Positions 23,775 through 32,433 of a stretch of DNA of 47,756 nucleotides are shown here, piece by piece (within the stretch, counting starts at the first letter, position 1; every line of letters starts with the position of its first letter). The position numbers and the translations under genes are program-made. The stretch covers positions 1 through 47,756 of the IMG/VR virus record IMGVR_UViG_3300048914_000243, one strand, 5' to 3'. The notes below the pieces were generated by a model, which saw only the letters and a list, made by a program, of their open reading frames with translations, was not told where the DNA came from and searched no databases. The stretch is from a virus.

Positions 23775-24161
23775 GTGGACATCAGCGTCCGCACGGAGAC
23801 CTTCGGGGGCGACGACCAGTCCTGGCTCGGGTCGGCACACGGCACGAGCTCGGGGCGCACGGTCACCCTCGACAAGAGCAAGTTCACCTCCGGCACGCAC
23901 TACCCGAACGGGTACCTGCGCTCCGGCACGCCCCTCGGCAAGGTCACCGCCTCCGGGAAGTACGGGCCCTACGACGACGCGGCCGTGGACGGCCGCCAGA
24001 CGCTCGTGGGCTTCCTGCTCACCCCGCAGTCGACCACCTCGGGTGGCAACGACCTCGTCGCGCCGCTCTTCGAGCACGGCGCGGTCGTGGAGGCCAACCT
24101 GCCCATCGCCATCGACGCCAACGGCAAGACGGACGTCGCTGGCCGGATCTGGTTCCGCTGA
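23775..24161 (+). CDS. Head decoration protein (lambda gpD-like), 128 aa
   Basis: The pattern of an N-terminal arm rich in Ser/Thr/Gly, then LDKSKFT..YPNGYLRSGTPLGKV, and a closing (R)IWFR strand is that of gpD-type decoration proteins that cap the capsid threefold axes. It precedes a gpE-like capsid gene, as in lambda. GTG start with AAGGAG nine bases upstream; ending right after the FR strand is usual. Confidence 0.87.
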   Translation: MDISVRTETFGGDDQSWLGSAHGTSSGRTVTLDKSKFTSGTHYPNGYLRSGTPLGKVTASGKYGPYDDAAVDGRQTLVGFLLTPQSTTSGGNDLVAPLFEHGAVVEANLPIAIDANGKTDVAGRIWFR

Positions 24162-24205
24162 CCAGCGGACCCGGCCAGACACAGCCCAGAGAGGACTGAA
24201 CCCCC

Positions 24206-25225
24206 ATGCCCCTGTGGACCGACGTCGTCACGCCTGCGGAGCTCACCGGGTACGCCCGGGCCGCCGTGGACGACTTCCCCGCAAACCAGGTCAGCCTGGC
24301 GCAGTTCCTGCCGAACGACCTCACGGACGACGTGGTCGCTCGCATCACCTCGGACGCGAACACCGGCGCCGACACGGCCCAGTTCCGCTCCTACGACGCC
24401 GAGACGCCGATCGGCAAGCGTGGTGGCGGCTCGCGCAAGACGTTCGACCTGCCGCCCCTCGGCCGCAAGGTCCGCGTCAGCGAGTACGACCAGCTGCGCG
24501 CCCGCAACGCCGACTCGCCCGAGTCCGTGCGCCTCGTCGTCGAGCGCGAGGCGGCCCGGCAGGCCCGGGCGACCGAGAACCGCATGGAGGTCGCGCGCGG
24601 CCAGGTGCTGCTCACCGGCAAGGTGACGATCTCGGAGAACGGCTTCGTCGCCGAGGCGGACTACGGCCGCGACGCCGGCCACTCCGTCACCGCGGGCACG
24701 GCCTGGTCGGCCGGCGGTGCGGCTCCGTTCGCGGACCTGGACACGTGGCGCGCGACGTACCTCGCCGACAACGGCGAGAACCCCGGCGCCGTGCTCTTCT
24801 CGCGCCGGATCTTCTCGGTGCTGCGCGGCAAGCTGGTCGGCCCCGGGGCCGTCACCAACATCGCGGCCAACGCCGCGGTGCAGGCGGCGTTCGACGACCT
24901 GGGTCTCGGGACGATCTTCATCTACGACCGGGCGGTGCGGATCGGCGGCACCATGACCCGCGTCATCCCGGACGACAAGCTGATCCTCCTGCCGGCCCCG
25001 GTCGACCGGAACTCCCCGGACGACACCACGCTCGGCGCCACCGTCTGGGGGCGCACGCTCGAGGCCAGCGAGCCGGACTACGACATCGAGCCCGAGGACC
25101 AGCCGGGCATCGTCGCCGGCGCCTACAAGGAGGACGACCCCATCGGGGTCTGGGTCAAGGCGACGGCGATCGGCCTGCCGGCGCTCGCCAACCCCAACCT
25201 CTCGTTCGTCGCGGACGTCCTCTGA
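24206..25225 (+). CDS. Major capsid protein (gpE family, HK97 fold), 339 aa
   Basis: Length and order match lambda gpE-type capsids of actinophages. Features include an N-terminal arm (ELTGYARAAVDDFPANQVSLAQFLPN), an E-loop region with FRSYDAETPIG.RG, a central spine helix (VRLVVEREAARQARATENRMEVARGQVLLTG) and a C-terminal beta region. GAGAGGA precedes the ATG. The stop overlaps the next ATG (TGATG). Confidence 0.93.
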   Translation: MPLWTDVVTPAELTGYARAAVDDFPANQVSLAQFLPNDLTDDVVARITSDANTGADTAQFRSYDAETPIGKRGGGSRKTFDLPPLGRKVRVSEYDQLRARNADSPESVRLVVEREAARQARATENRMEVARGQVLLTGKVTISENGFVAEADYGRDAGHSVTAGTAWSAGGAAPFADLDTWRATYLADNGENPGAVLFSRRIFSVLRGKLVGPGAVTNIAANAAVQAAFDDLGLGTIFIYDRAVRIGGTMTRVIPDDKLILLPAPVDRNSPDDTTLGATVWGRTLEASEPDYDIEPEDQPGIVAGAYKEDDPIGVWVKATAIGLPALANPNLSFVADVL

Positions 25226-25626
25226 TGGCCCCCCGCACCGCACGGCGGGTCACCGTCTACGTCCACGTGACCAACCCGGACACCGCCGAGTCGGTCGTCC
25301 TGGCTCCCGGCGACGAGGTGCCCAACTGGGCCAGCAAGCTCGTCACCAACCCGAAGGCCTTCGCCGGGGACGCCGCCGCCACGGCCGGTTCCACGAGCTC
25401 GTCGACGCCCGCCGCCACGGCGGGCACGGAGGGCAAGCCGCTGACCGCGGCGCAGAAGAAGGCAGCGGCCAAGAAGGACGCCGAGGCGAAGGCGGCAGCG
25501 GAGGCCGAGGCCGCCGCCCGCGCCGCGGCCGAGGCGTCCGGCGCCGACGACACCGACCCGGAGGACGACGACACGTCGTCCGACGACGGTGACGACGGCG
25601 ACGAGCCGCCGACGTTCAACCCCTGA
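25225..25626 (+). CDS. Head-associated protein with acidic tail, 133 aa
   Basis: Residues 1-45 form a small beta domain (VYVHVTNPDTAESVVLAPGDEVPNWA), followed by a Ser/Thr/Ala linker, an Ala/Lys/Glu helix (about 68-100), and a very acidic end. Similar proteins directly after the capsid gene are common in actinophages; their role in head assembly or head-tail joining is not established. ATG overlaps the capsid stop. Confidence 0.6.
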   Translation: MAPRTARRVTVYVHVTNPDTAESVVLAPGDEVPNWASKLVTNPKAFAGDAAATAGSTSSSTPAATAGTEGKPLTAAQKKAAAKKDAEAKAAAEAEAAARAAAEASGADDTDPEDDDTSSDDGDDGDEPPTFNP

Positions 25627-25633
25627 TCGACGC

Positions 25634-25665
25634 GCACCGACCCCGGCACCCCCCGGGGTCGGTGC
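25634..25665 (+). terminator. Hairpin downstream of capsid genes
   Basis: A perfect 13-bp stem (GCACCGACCCCGG and complement) with a six-base loop, right after the capsid-associated gene and before the connector SD. No U tract follows. It could lower expression of the connectors relative to the capsid, or protect the upstream 3' end. Confidence 0.55.
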
Positions 25666-25691
25666 ACGTCGAGACCCCGAGGAGGTAGGTC

Positions 25692-26054
25692 GTGACGAAC
25701 GCCCTGGGCATCACCGCGACCGACATCTCGACGGCCACCGCCGCGGAGATTGACGAGGCCGTCCGCATGCTCATCTCGAAGCGCCGCGCCCTGCCGCAGT
25801 GGATCACCGACGGACGAGTCGCCCGCGAGGACGTCGTCGACGTCGTGCGACGGGCCTTGCAGCGCGTCGCGAAGAACACCGGAGGCTACAAGGCCGAGCA
25901 CGAGGGCACCTACGGCTACGAGGTCCACGCGCTCGCGGCGTCCGGCTATCTGTGGTTCCCGGATGAGGACCTCGTACAGGTCTCCCCCGCGCCCAGCGGC
26001 GGCGCGATCCACGCCGCGACGATCACACCGGCACCCGGATGGGCCGGCTGGTGA
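25692..26054 (+). CDS. Head-tail connector (adaptor), 120 aa
   Basis: Helical N-terminal region (residues 15-60, with AAEIDEAVRMLISKRRALPQW and VVDVVRRALQRVAKN) and a beta C-terminus, the usual composition of gp15/gp6-like connectors between portal and tail. GTG start preceded by CGAGGAGGTAGG. Position, first of four small genes between capsid and major tail protein, supports the call. Confidence 0.7.
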   Translation: MTNALGITATDISTATAAEIDEAVRMLISKRRALPQWITDGRVAREDVVDVVRRALQRVAKNTGGYKAEHEGTYGYEVHALAASGYLWFPDEDLVQVSPAPSGGAIHAATITPAPGWAGW

Positions 26055-26383
26055 GCCTGCTCGACCGGGGCCCGCACACGCTGACCGTGACTCCGCGCAC
26101 GCGCACCAAGGACGCTCTCGGGGCGGCTGTGTGGACCCCGTCGACGCCCGTCGAGGCTCGCGGGGCCATGCAGCCGGTGAGCGCGACGGAGAGCACCGAG
26201 CTCGGCCTGACGACGGAGACGGTCTACCGCTTCCTTGGCCGAACCTGGCCTGGCGATGTCCACGCGGAGGTCAGCTGGAACGGGCGGCCGTTCGAGCAGG
26301 TCGGCGAGGCGAAGGTCCACGGCATGAGCCCGCGGACGGCGCACGTGGAGGTCATCCTCAAGGCGAGAGGGGCGGCGGTCTGA
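26051..26383 (+). CDS. Head-tail stopper/joining protein, 110 aa
   Basis: A small beta-rich protein typical of gp16-like stoppers: SLLDRGPHTLTVTPRT start, TVYRFLGRTWPGDVHAEVSWNGRPFEQVG centre and HVEVILKA end. GTG overlaps the previous stop (GTGA); an in-frame ATG at 26039 would add four residues. It would plug the connector and dock the tail. Confidence 0.7.
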   Translation: MSLLDRGPHTLTVTPRTRTKDALGAAVWTPSTPVEARGAMQPVSATESTELGLTTETVYRFLGRTWPGDVHAEVSWNGRPFEQVGEAKVHGMSPRTAHVEVILKARGAAV

Positions 26384-26718
26384 TGAAGTCCGTCGTATAC
26401 GCCAGCGCCGGCACGACGGCCGCCAAGGTCGCCGGCGAGCACCCGGAGATGGACGCCGTCGCCGACCGCATGGCGGCCGCGATCGTCACGACGGCGGCGC
26501 CGCACACACGCACGGGCGGCTTCGTGGGCTCCGTCAGCGTCCGACGCGTGCGCGGCAAGCGCGGCGTCACCGACCGCCTCGTCGAGGTCACGGACCCGGC
26601 CGCCGAGCACATCGAGTTCGGGCACGCCACCCGCGACGCCGTCGACGGGGACGCCGGCGACCTCCGGTGGATCCCGGGCTTGCACATCGTCAGCCGCGCG
26701 TACCAGGGGCTGCGATGA
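26383..26718 (+). CDS. Minor head/tail-joining protein (DUF5403-like), 111 aa
   Basis: Alpha-helical N-terminus, then TGGFVGSVSVRRVRGKRGVTDRLVEVTDPAAEHIEFGHATRD, which matches the pattern of the actinophage DUF5403 / HK97 gp10-like family. It occupies the gp10-like slot before the tail terminator. ATG overlaps the previous stop (TGATG). Confidence 0.7.
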   Translation: MKSVVYASAGTTAAKVAGEHPEMDAVADRMAAAIVTTAAPHTRTGGFVGSVSVRRVRGKRGVTDRLVEVTDPAAEHIEFGHATRDAVDGDAGDLRWIPGLHIVSRAYQGLR

Positions 26719-27143
26719 CCTACCTCGTCGACGTCGACCTGCTCGTGAAGAGCCTGCTCACCAGGTTCCTTCCCGATGTCGAGGCCGCGCCCGAGACCGA
26801 CGTCGACACGATCGACGAGCTGCCGATGATCATCTTCGCGGCCGGCCAGGGCGAGGGCACCAACGGTGCCCTCCGCCTGGCACAACTGGTGCCGGTCACG
26901 TTCACCGTGCTGGACACCCAGCGCGACGGGCGGTCGGCGATCGCCAACGGCAAGGCGACCTGTGACGCGCTCACCGAAGTGGTCGTCGAGCGGTTCCCCC
27001 GCTCGCGTGTGCCCGATGTCGGCGTCATCTCCTCGATCGAGGACGCGCGCCTGTTCACGCGCACCGCTGCGACTGCGCTCGGCGCCAAGGACGTCAGCCA
27101 GTTCAACGGGACGTTCACGTTCATCGTCCGTCCCCTCACCTGA
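26715..27143 (+). CDS. Tail terminator protein, 142 aa
   Basis: Position just before the major tail protein, size, and the pattern of a first helix (DVDLLVKSLLTRFLPDV), central strands (LVPVTFTVLDTQRDGRSAIANGKATCDALTEVV) and final strand (TFTFIVRPL) fit tail terminators such as lambda gpU. They cap the tail tube and set its end. ATG overlaps the previous stop; a longer open frame from 26667 is not needed. Confidence 0.72.
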   Translation: MTYLVDVDLLVKSLLTRFLPDVEAAPETDVDTIDELPMIIFAAGQGEGTNGALRLAQLVPVTFTVLDTQRDGRSAIANGKATCDALTEVVVERFPRSRVPDVGVISSIEDARLFTRTAATALGAKDVSQFNGTFTFIVRPLT

Positions 27144-27212
27144 TCCTCTCGACCCCGCCATGGGGTGCCGGGTCCGTAGTTCCTCTCACCCCGTGACCAG
27201 GAGGTCATCGTC

Positions 27213-27785
27213 ATGACGCTCAACGACAACGCTGTGGTGATCCCTGGCCGCGGCACCGTGCTCTACGCAACGCCCGGGACGGCCTTCACGGAGGACGACC
27301 TGGACGAGCTCGACCTCGACGCCGTCACCCCGGTCATCACGGCCGGGTACACCTGGCTCGGGCACACCTCGTCGGACAACAACGTCTCCCTGTCGAAGTC
27401 GGGCGGTGAGAAGACGACCAAGGGCTCGTGGTGGAACAAGGCCCTGCGCGTCTCGACCACCCCGATCGACTGGGACGTCACGGTCAACTCGCTGCAGGTC
27501 GACGCGGCCACGCTGGCCCTCGCCTTCCCCGGCGGCTCGCTGAACGGCACGACCGGCGTGTTCGAGGTCCCCGACTCCGTCGGCACCGTCGACAAGGCGG
27601 TCGTCGTCTACATCCAGGACGGCGCCCAGCACATGGCCTTGTGGTGGCCGAAGCTCTCGCTCTCCCTCGGTGACGCCCCGTCGATCGACCCGGAGAACTT
27701 CTTCGAGATCCAGCTCGCCGGCCGCTCGCTGAGCGTCTCGGGCAAGCGCATGGGCATCATCCCGCCCCGGCCGATCCCGGCCTGA
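27213..27785 (+). CDS. Major tail protein, 190 aa
   Basis: Tube subunit. Beta-sandwich pattern with an N-terminal arm, GYTWLGHTSSDNNVSLSKSGGEKTTKGSWWNK loop and a final strand FFEIQLAGRSLSVSGKRMGIIPPRP. A strong ACCAGGAGG site lies upstream, as expected for a highly expressed gene. It is flanked by a 69-bp spacer upstream and a stable hairpin downstream. Confidence 0.87.
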   Translation: MTLNDNAVVIPGRGTVLYATPGTAFTEDDLDELDLDAVTPVITAGYTWLGHTSSDNNVSLSKSGGEKTTKGSWWNKALRVSTTPIDWDVTVNSLQVDAATLALAFPGGSLNGTTGVFEVPDSVGTVDKAVVVYIQDGAQHMALWWPKLSLSLGDAPSIDPENFFEIQLAGRSLSVSGKRMGIIPPRPIPA

Positions 27786-27792
27786 CCTGACC

Positions 27793-27832
27793 CCCGGCCC
27801 GGCGTGATGGTGCGGACCCACGCCGGGCCGGG
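27793..27832 (+). terminator. Hairpin after the major tail protein gene
   Basis: A perfect 14-bp GC-rich stem (27793-27806 with 27819-27832) and a 12-base loop, eight bases after the major tail protein stop. No U tract. Probably a partial terminator or 3'-end stabiliser that lets tube protein exceed chaperones and tape measure. Confidence 0.6.
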
Positions 27833-27874
27833 TCACCACAACCTGCTGGTCCGCGCACCGAGAAGGGTCCGCAC

Positions 27875-28306
27875 ATGCCCACCAAGACCGGCACCACCAC
27901 ACGTCGCCCCGCCGCCGCGAAGGAGCCGTCCGACCGCCGTCCCTCGGCCGACGAGCTGCGCGCCGAGGCGCTCAACGAGCGGCCCGACGGCGCGGACCTG
28001 CTCCGCGACCCGCTCACGCTCCGCTCGCGAGACCGCGCCAAGATCCTCGGCCTGGGAGCCCAGATGTCCCAGGACAGCGCCGCGTACTCCGGCGGCCTGA
28101 ACGACGACGCCACCGCCGCCGACCAGCTCCAGGCCGTCACCGTCGGCCTCGAGCTCGTCACGAGGATCGACGAGATGCTCGAGGAGGAGTTCGCGCTCGA
28201 CCCGGCCGAGTACGGGTCGTGGGCAACCGTCGCCGGGGGTGGCCCGTCGCCCGACGAGCGGATCGTCACGCTGTTCAGCTGGTACGCGGGCGTCCTGGGG
28301 GAATGA
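27875..28306 (+). CDS. Tail assembly chaperone (gpG-like), 143 aa
   Basis: Disordered basic N-terminus, then a helical acidic domain (QLQAVTVGLELVTRIDEMLEEEFALDP). Position between major tail protein and tape measure is diagnostic for the gpG-type chaperone. The gene ends CTG GGG GAA TGA; a run of five G before AA, on which a -1 slip would lead into the next frame, lies directly before the stop. Confidence 0.82.
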   Translation: MPTKTGTTTRRPAAAKEPSDRRPSADELRAEALNERPDGADLLRDPLTLRSRDRAKILGLGAQMSQDSAAYSGGLNDDATAADQLQAVTVGLELVTRIDEMLEEEFALDPAEYGSWATVAGGGPSPDERIVTLFSWYAGVLGE

Positions 28307-28692
28307 GCGCGCTCTGCGAGCTGCTCGACGAGCACGGCAGAGCGGTCGAGGGTGACCTCTTCGAGCTGTACCAGGTCGACGTCCTCGACGTCTTCCGCGG
28401 GAAGCTGACCGCACGCCGTGCCCTCGACTTCGCAGAGCGCGCCTGCCACGACCCGCGCTCCCACCTCCGCGCCGAACTGCTCGGCGACAGCGAGTTCGTC
28501 GGCTGGGACGAGCGAGCCTTCCTGGCGGCGGAGATCGTCGACAACACCGCGGCCCTGTTCACGCTCGTGGCCAAGGCGCTCGGCCAGCGGGTCCGCCCGC
28601 CGACACCGGCGCACCGGCCCACCGTGGCCGCCGCCGCGGGCCCCCAGGCAAAGACGTTGGCCGACTTCAACCTGGCCGTGCTGACGACGTAG
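28303..28692 (+). CDS. Tail assembly chaperone extension (gpT-like), probably by -1 frameshift
   Basis: Open in the -1 frame relative to the upstream chaperone. A -1 slip on the G-run at 28297-28301 would fuse the two into a gpGT-type protein that recruits tail tube subunits to the tape measure. An ATG at 28303 overlapping the upstream TGA (ATGA) could also start it separately, giving 129 residues. The product is helical (ALCELLDEHGRAVEGDLFELYQVDVLDVF) with a Pro/Ala linker near the end. The heptamer G-GGG-GAA is not the classic X-XXY-YYZ form, so frameshifting is inferred from synteny and phase. Confidence 0.75.
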   Translation: MSALCELLDEHGRAVEGDLFELYQVDVLDVFRGKLTARRALDFAERACHDPRSHLRAELLGDSEFVGWDERAFLAAEIVDNTAALFTLVAKALGQRVRPPTPAHRPTVAAAAGPQAKTLADFNLAVLTT

Positions 28693-28705
28693 GGAGGGAC
28701 CGCGC

Positions 28706-31516
28706 GTGTCGACTCCCGGTGGCAAGTCGGTCGGCCGTCTCTCCGTCCGTGTCGTCCCCGACACGACCAAGCTGCGCGAGGACCTCAAGAAGGTCTTCGC
28801 CCGCATCGAGCGCACGATGCAGATCAACGTGCGCGTCGAGGCCGCGACCGCCGCCGCCCGCCGCGACGTCGACCGGTTCGTCAACGACGTCAACGGCCAG
28901 ACGGCCACCGTGAACGTCGGCCTCGACACCGCGGCCGCGCGCCTGCGCCTCACCTCGCTCGCGCGGCCGCGCCGGGTCCAACTGCTGCCCGAGGTCTCCA
29001 AGGTGGCCGCCGCCAAGGCCCTGAGTGCGCTCGCGGCTCTCTCGGGCAGCCGGGCGATCACCGAGCGCCTGCAGGGCATCGGCCGCGCGATCGGCGACCT
29101 CGACCGCAACATGCCCCGGTTCGCCGCGATCGCGCTCGGCGTCGCGAACCTCTCGTCGGTCCTGCTCGCTTCGACGAGCGGCCTGCTCGGGGTCGCCGTC
29201 AGCCTCGCGTCGATCGCAGCCGCCGGTGTCGCGATCCCAGGCATCCTCGCCGGCATCGGGATCGGTGCCGGCATCATGGTCGCCGCGCTGGTCGACGCCG
29301 GCGACCAGCTCGCGTCCCTCAAGCCGGCGTTCAGCCGCCTGCAGGACGTGATCTCCGCGGAGTTCTGGTCGCAGGCCCGCGCGCCGATCATCGAGCTGGC
29401 ACGCTCCCTGCTGCCCGAGATCAAGGCCGGCGCCGCTGGCGTCGCCGAGCAGCTCGGCCTGTGGACCGCCGCACTCTCCGGGTCGCTGCAGTCGGCGCTG
29501 TCCGGCGGCCAGCTCGAGGCGATGTTCGCGAACCTCGGCGACTCGATCTCCGTCGCTGCCGGCGGGACCGGCGCGCTCGCTGGCCTGCTCTCCACGCTTG
29601 GCACCGTCGGCTCGCAGTACCTGCCGCGCCTCGCTGAGGGGTTCGTCGGCGTCACGACGAAGCTGAACGACTTCCTGTCCGCGGCGGCGCAGAACGGCCA
29701 GCTGCAGTCGATGATCGACGTCGGCATCGCAGCGGCGCAGCAGCTCGGCGGTGTCCTCGCGAACGTCGGGCAGATCCTGCTCGCTGTCTCCAACGCGGCA
29801 CTCGACGCGGGCGCCGGCGGGCTCGCGTCCCTGAACGCGGGCCTCGGGGCGATCGCCCAGATCGTGTCCGGCCCGGTGTTCCAGACCGCGCTCATCACGA
29901 TCTTCTCGGGCGCTGCGGCGGCCGTCGAGGCGCTCGCGGGTGCGCTGGGCCCGATCGGCAACCTGCTGACCTCGCTCGCCCCGACCATCGGCTACGTCCT
30001 CACCATCGCGGGTCAGGCCGTCTCGGGCCTCGTCTCGCAGATCGCCGGCGCGCTGTCCCAGCCAGAGGTCGCCCAGGGCATCCACGCCCTGATCGATGGC
30101 CTCGCGGCCGGGCTGGCCGCGATCGGCCCAGCCCTCGGGCCCGTCGCGACGGCGCTCGGCACGCTCGCCGGCGTCGCCGGCACAGTCGCCGCGAACCTCG
30201 GCAACGTCCTCGGTGCCGCTCTGACCGCGATCGCGCCGCTCATCACGACGGTCCTGACCGCCGTCCAGCCGCTGATTCCGATCCTCGGCGGGCTGCTGGT
30301 CACGGCGATCCAGACCCTGGCTCCATGGCTCTCGACGGTCCTGACCGCCCTGCTGCCGCCGCTCGCCGCGGCGCTGGGCACGATCGTGCAGGCCATCGGG
30401 CCCGTCATCCAGGCGCTCGCACCGCTGACGCCGGTGTTCGCGACGATCGCGGGGAACGTCGCCGGTCTGCTGCCGGTGCTGTCCACGCTGGTCGTGTCGG
30501 TCTTGCAGGCCCTCGCCGCGATCCTGCCGCCGATCGTCGACGCGATGAACGCGTGGGCGGTGACCATCGCACCGCTCGAGCCCGCCCTGTTCGCGATGCT
30601 GCAGGCGATGATCCCGCTGACGACCGTCGGCCTGCCGCTGCTCGTCGACGTGATCCAGCAGGCGTCGGGCATGTTCATCGAGTTCATCGACTCGCTGGCG
30701 CCGATGGTGCCGGACCTGGTCGAGCTGGCTCAGTCGTTCGCCGATCTCGCGGTCGCGATGCTCCCCGTCGCAGTCGCGCTGATGCCGAGCCTGATCGAGT
30801 TCATGCACCTCATGTACACGCCGCTGACGGGTCTCGCGCGCCTCTTCCTCACGCTGCTGGTCCCCGCGGTCAGCGGGGCCTCGAAGCAAATCCGCGACGC
30901 GTCGGCGAGCGTCCAGGAGTTCACCGCCTGGCTGGGCAACATCCGCGACTCGGTGGGTGAGACGTCCCAGAAGGTCGCGGGCGCGTTCGCCAGCATCCGG
31001 GGTGCTGTCGAGGGCGCGTTCGCGAACATCGGGAACTGGCTGCGCGACTCCGGCAAGTCGCTGATCCAGGGGTTCATCAACGGGATCAACGACAAGATCG
31101 CCGACGCCAAGGGGGCCGTCTCGAACGTCCTGGACAAGGTGCGCAACCTGTTCCCGTTCTCGCCCGCCAAGGAGGGCCCGTTCTCGGGCCGAGGGTGGGT
31201 GCGCTACTCCGGCCAGTCGATCTCGACGGCGCTGGCGCAGGGCATCCGTGAGCGGACCCCGCTCGCCCGGACGGCTGCGCTCGACCTGGTCTCGGCCGCG
31301 CACCCCGGGGCGAACGGCCTGATCGCGGCCGCTGCGGCGTACACGGGCCCGTCCAACGGTGCTGCGGGCGTGGGCTCGAGCAGCGCCGCCCCGGCGGTCG
31401 AGCTGAGCGGGACCTTCTACAGCTACGACCCGACGGCGCTGCTCGCCGAGGCGCAGAAGAAGGCGCGCGACAAGCAGGCGGTCGCGCAGCTCCGCACGAT
31501 CACGAGGGCGAGGTAG
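28706..31516 (+). CDS. Tape measure protein, 936 aa
   Basis: Longest gene of the genome. The N-terminal region has LREDLKKVFARIERTMQINVRVE, typical of tape measures, followed by a hydrophobic segment (about residues 137-200) and a long series of hydrophobic Ala/Leu/Ile helical stretches (about 350-690) without obvious charge. The C-terminal region has a GAVSNVLDKVRNLFPFSPAKEGPFSGRGWVRYSG segment found in many siphovirus tape measures. No lytic transglycosylase or peptidase domain is seen. Tail length should be about 140 nm by the usual 1.5 angstrom per residue rule. GTG start with GGGAGGGAC upstream. Confidence 0.95.
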   Translation: MSTPGGKSVGRLSVRVVPDTTKLREDLKKVFARIERTMQINVRVEAATAAARRDVDRFVNDVNGQTATVNVGLDTAAARLRLTSLARPRRVQLLPEVSKVAAAKALSALAALSGSRAITERLQGIGRAIGDLDRNMPRFAAIALGVANLSSVLLASTSGLLGVAVSLASIAAAGVAIPGILAGIGIGAGIMVAALVDAGDQLASLKPAFSRLQDVISAEFWSQARAPIIELARSLLPEIKAGAAGVAEQLGLWTAALSGSLQSALSGGQLEAMFANLGDSISVAAGGTGALAGLLSTLGTVGSQYLPRLAEGFVGVTTKLNDFLSAAAQNGQLQSMIDVGIAAAQQLGGVLANVGQILLAVSNAALDAGAGGLASLNAGLGAIAQIVSGPVFQTALITIFSGAAAAVEALAGALGPIGNLLTSLAPTIGYVLTIAGQAVSGLVSQIAGALSQPEVAQGIHALIDGLAAGLAAIGPALGPVATALGTLAGVAGTVAANLGNVLGAALTAIAPLITTVLTAVQPLIPILGGLLVTAIQTLAPWLSTVLTALLPPLAAALGTIVQAIGPVIQALAPLTPVFATIAGNVAGLLPVLSTLVVSVLQALAAILPPIVDAMNAWAVTIAPLEPALFAMLQAMIPLTTVGLPLLVDVIQQASGMFIEFIDSLAPMVPDLVELAQSFADLAVAMLPVAVALMPSLIEFMHLMYTPLTGLARLFLTLLVPAVSGASKQIRDASASVQEFTAWLGNIRDSVGETSQKVAGAFASIRGAVEGAFANIGNWLRDSGKSLIQGFINGINDKIADAKGAVSNVLDKVRNLFPFSPAKEGPFSGRGWVRYSGQSISTALAQGIRERTPLARTAALDLVSAAHPGANGLIAAAAAYTGPSNGAAGVGSSSAAPAVELSGTFYSYDPTALLAEAQKKARDKQAVAQLRTITRAR

Positions 31517-31520
31517 CGGC

Positions 31521-32432
31521 GTGGACCCAATCGTCTACGCCGGGCCGTACACGCCGCCGCCGCCGGCCGGGGCCCGCTGGCCCGGACTGACGATGACGTG
31601 GACCGGCTGGGACGGGACCGTGTGGACCCTCACCGACGAGGCCGGTGGCGTCTACCTGCCCAACGCCGGCGTCAGGGGGCTCAACGCTCCGAAGTCCGAG
31701 ATCTACACGTCGGAGTCGCCCGCCCGTGACGGCGCGCGGTACCAGGGTGCTCGTCGGCTACCGCGCGAGGTGTTCTGGCCGATCGAGGTGTTCACCGACG
31801 GCGGGTCCGAGGCGTGGCTGAACCTGGACGCTGCGTTCTGGCGGACTCTCGACGAGGACCGGCCGGGGACCCTGCGTGTGACGCGCCCGAACCTCAACTG
31901 GCGTGAGCTCGAGTTGAGGTACGTCGACGACGGCGACCACTCGTTCGTGCCGGACCCGTCAGTCGTCGGCTGGGAGGTCTACGAAGTCACGCTCATGGCC
32001 TATCAGCCCTACTGGCGCGGCAAGACCATCGTCGCCGGGCCGTGGAGCGCGGCGGGCGACCAGCCGCCGCTGTACCCCGAGGGCGGCGGGCACGTCTCGG
32101 TCGCGGACGGGTCGACGCTCGGCGAGGCCGTCGTCATGAACCCCGGCGACGTCGACGTGTGGCCGCTCCACCGGGTCTCGGACACAGAGAACCCGGTGAC
32201 GATCACGCTCAACGGGCAGGACGTCAGCGTCCCCTTCGCGGTCGACGGCGAGCTGGTCATCGACACGGACAACCAGGTCGCGCTGCTCAACGGCGAGGAC
32301 GTGACCGGCGACATCGGTGACATCGACTTCGAGCCCCTCCAGCCCCGGGTGCCTACCACGATCGCAGTCGAGATCGTCGGGGCCGGCCAGGTCTCCACCG
32401 AGTTCGTGCCGCTCTACCGAAGGGCCTGGTGA
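31521..32432 (+). CDS. Distal tail protein-like minor tail protein, 303 aa
   Basis: First gene after the tape measure, the usual place of the distal tail (Dit-like) protein. Beta-rich, with a ring-forming type N-terminal domain (TWTGWDGTVWTLTDEAGGVYLPNAGVRGLNAPKSEIY) and a C-terminal domain with WEVYEVTLMAYQPYWRG and a strand-rich end. GTG start four bases after the tape measure stop. It would form the hexameric platform for tail tip proteins. Confidence 0.78.
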   Translation: MDPIVYAGPYTPPPPAGARWPGLTMTWTGWDGTVWTLTDEAGGVYLPNAGVRGLNAPKSEIYTSESPARDGARYQGARRLPREVFWPIEVFTDGGSEAWLNLDAAFWRTLDEDRPGTLRVTRPNLNWRELELRYVDDGDHSFVPDPSVVGWEVYEVTLMAYQPYWRGKTIVAGPWSAAGDQPPLYPEGGGHVSVADGSTLGEAVVMNPGDVDVWPLHRVSDTENPVTITLNGQDVSVPFAVDGELVIDTDNQVALLNGEDVTGDIGDIDFEPLQPRVPTTIAVEIVGAGQVSTEFVPLYRRAW

Positions 32433-32433
32433 C

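Noticed and set aside
23597-24199. Open frame covering the scaffold-decoration spacer
   Set aside because: It runs out of frame through the decoration gene, has no ribosome-binding site, and its product past the spacer is Arg/Gly low-complexity.
27757-29988. 743-codon minus-strand frame opposite tail genes
   Set aside because: Antisense to tail chaperones and tape measure, Ser/Arg/Pro-rich, no motif.
28667-31303. 878-codon minus-strand frame across the tape measure gene
   Set aside because: Composition is almost wholly Arg, Asp, Gly, Gln and Glu, the reverse reading of an Ala/Leu-rich helix gene; no ribosome-binding site or domain.
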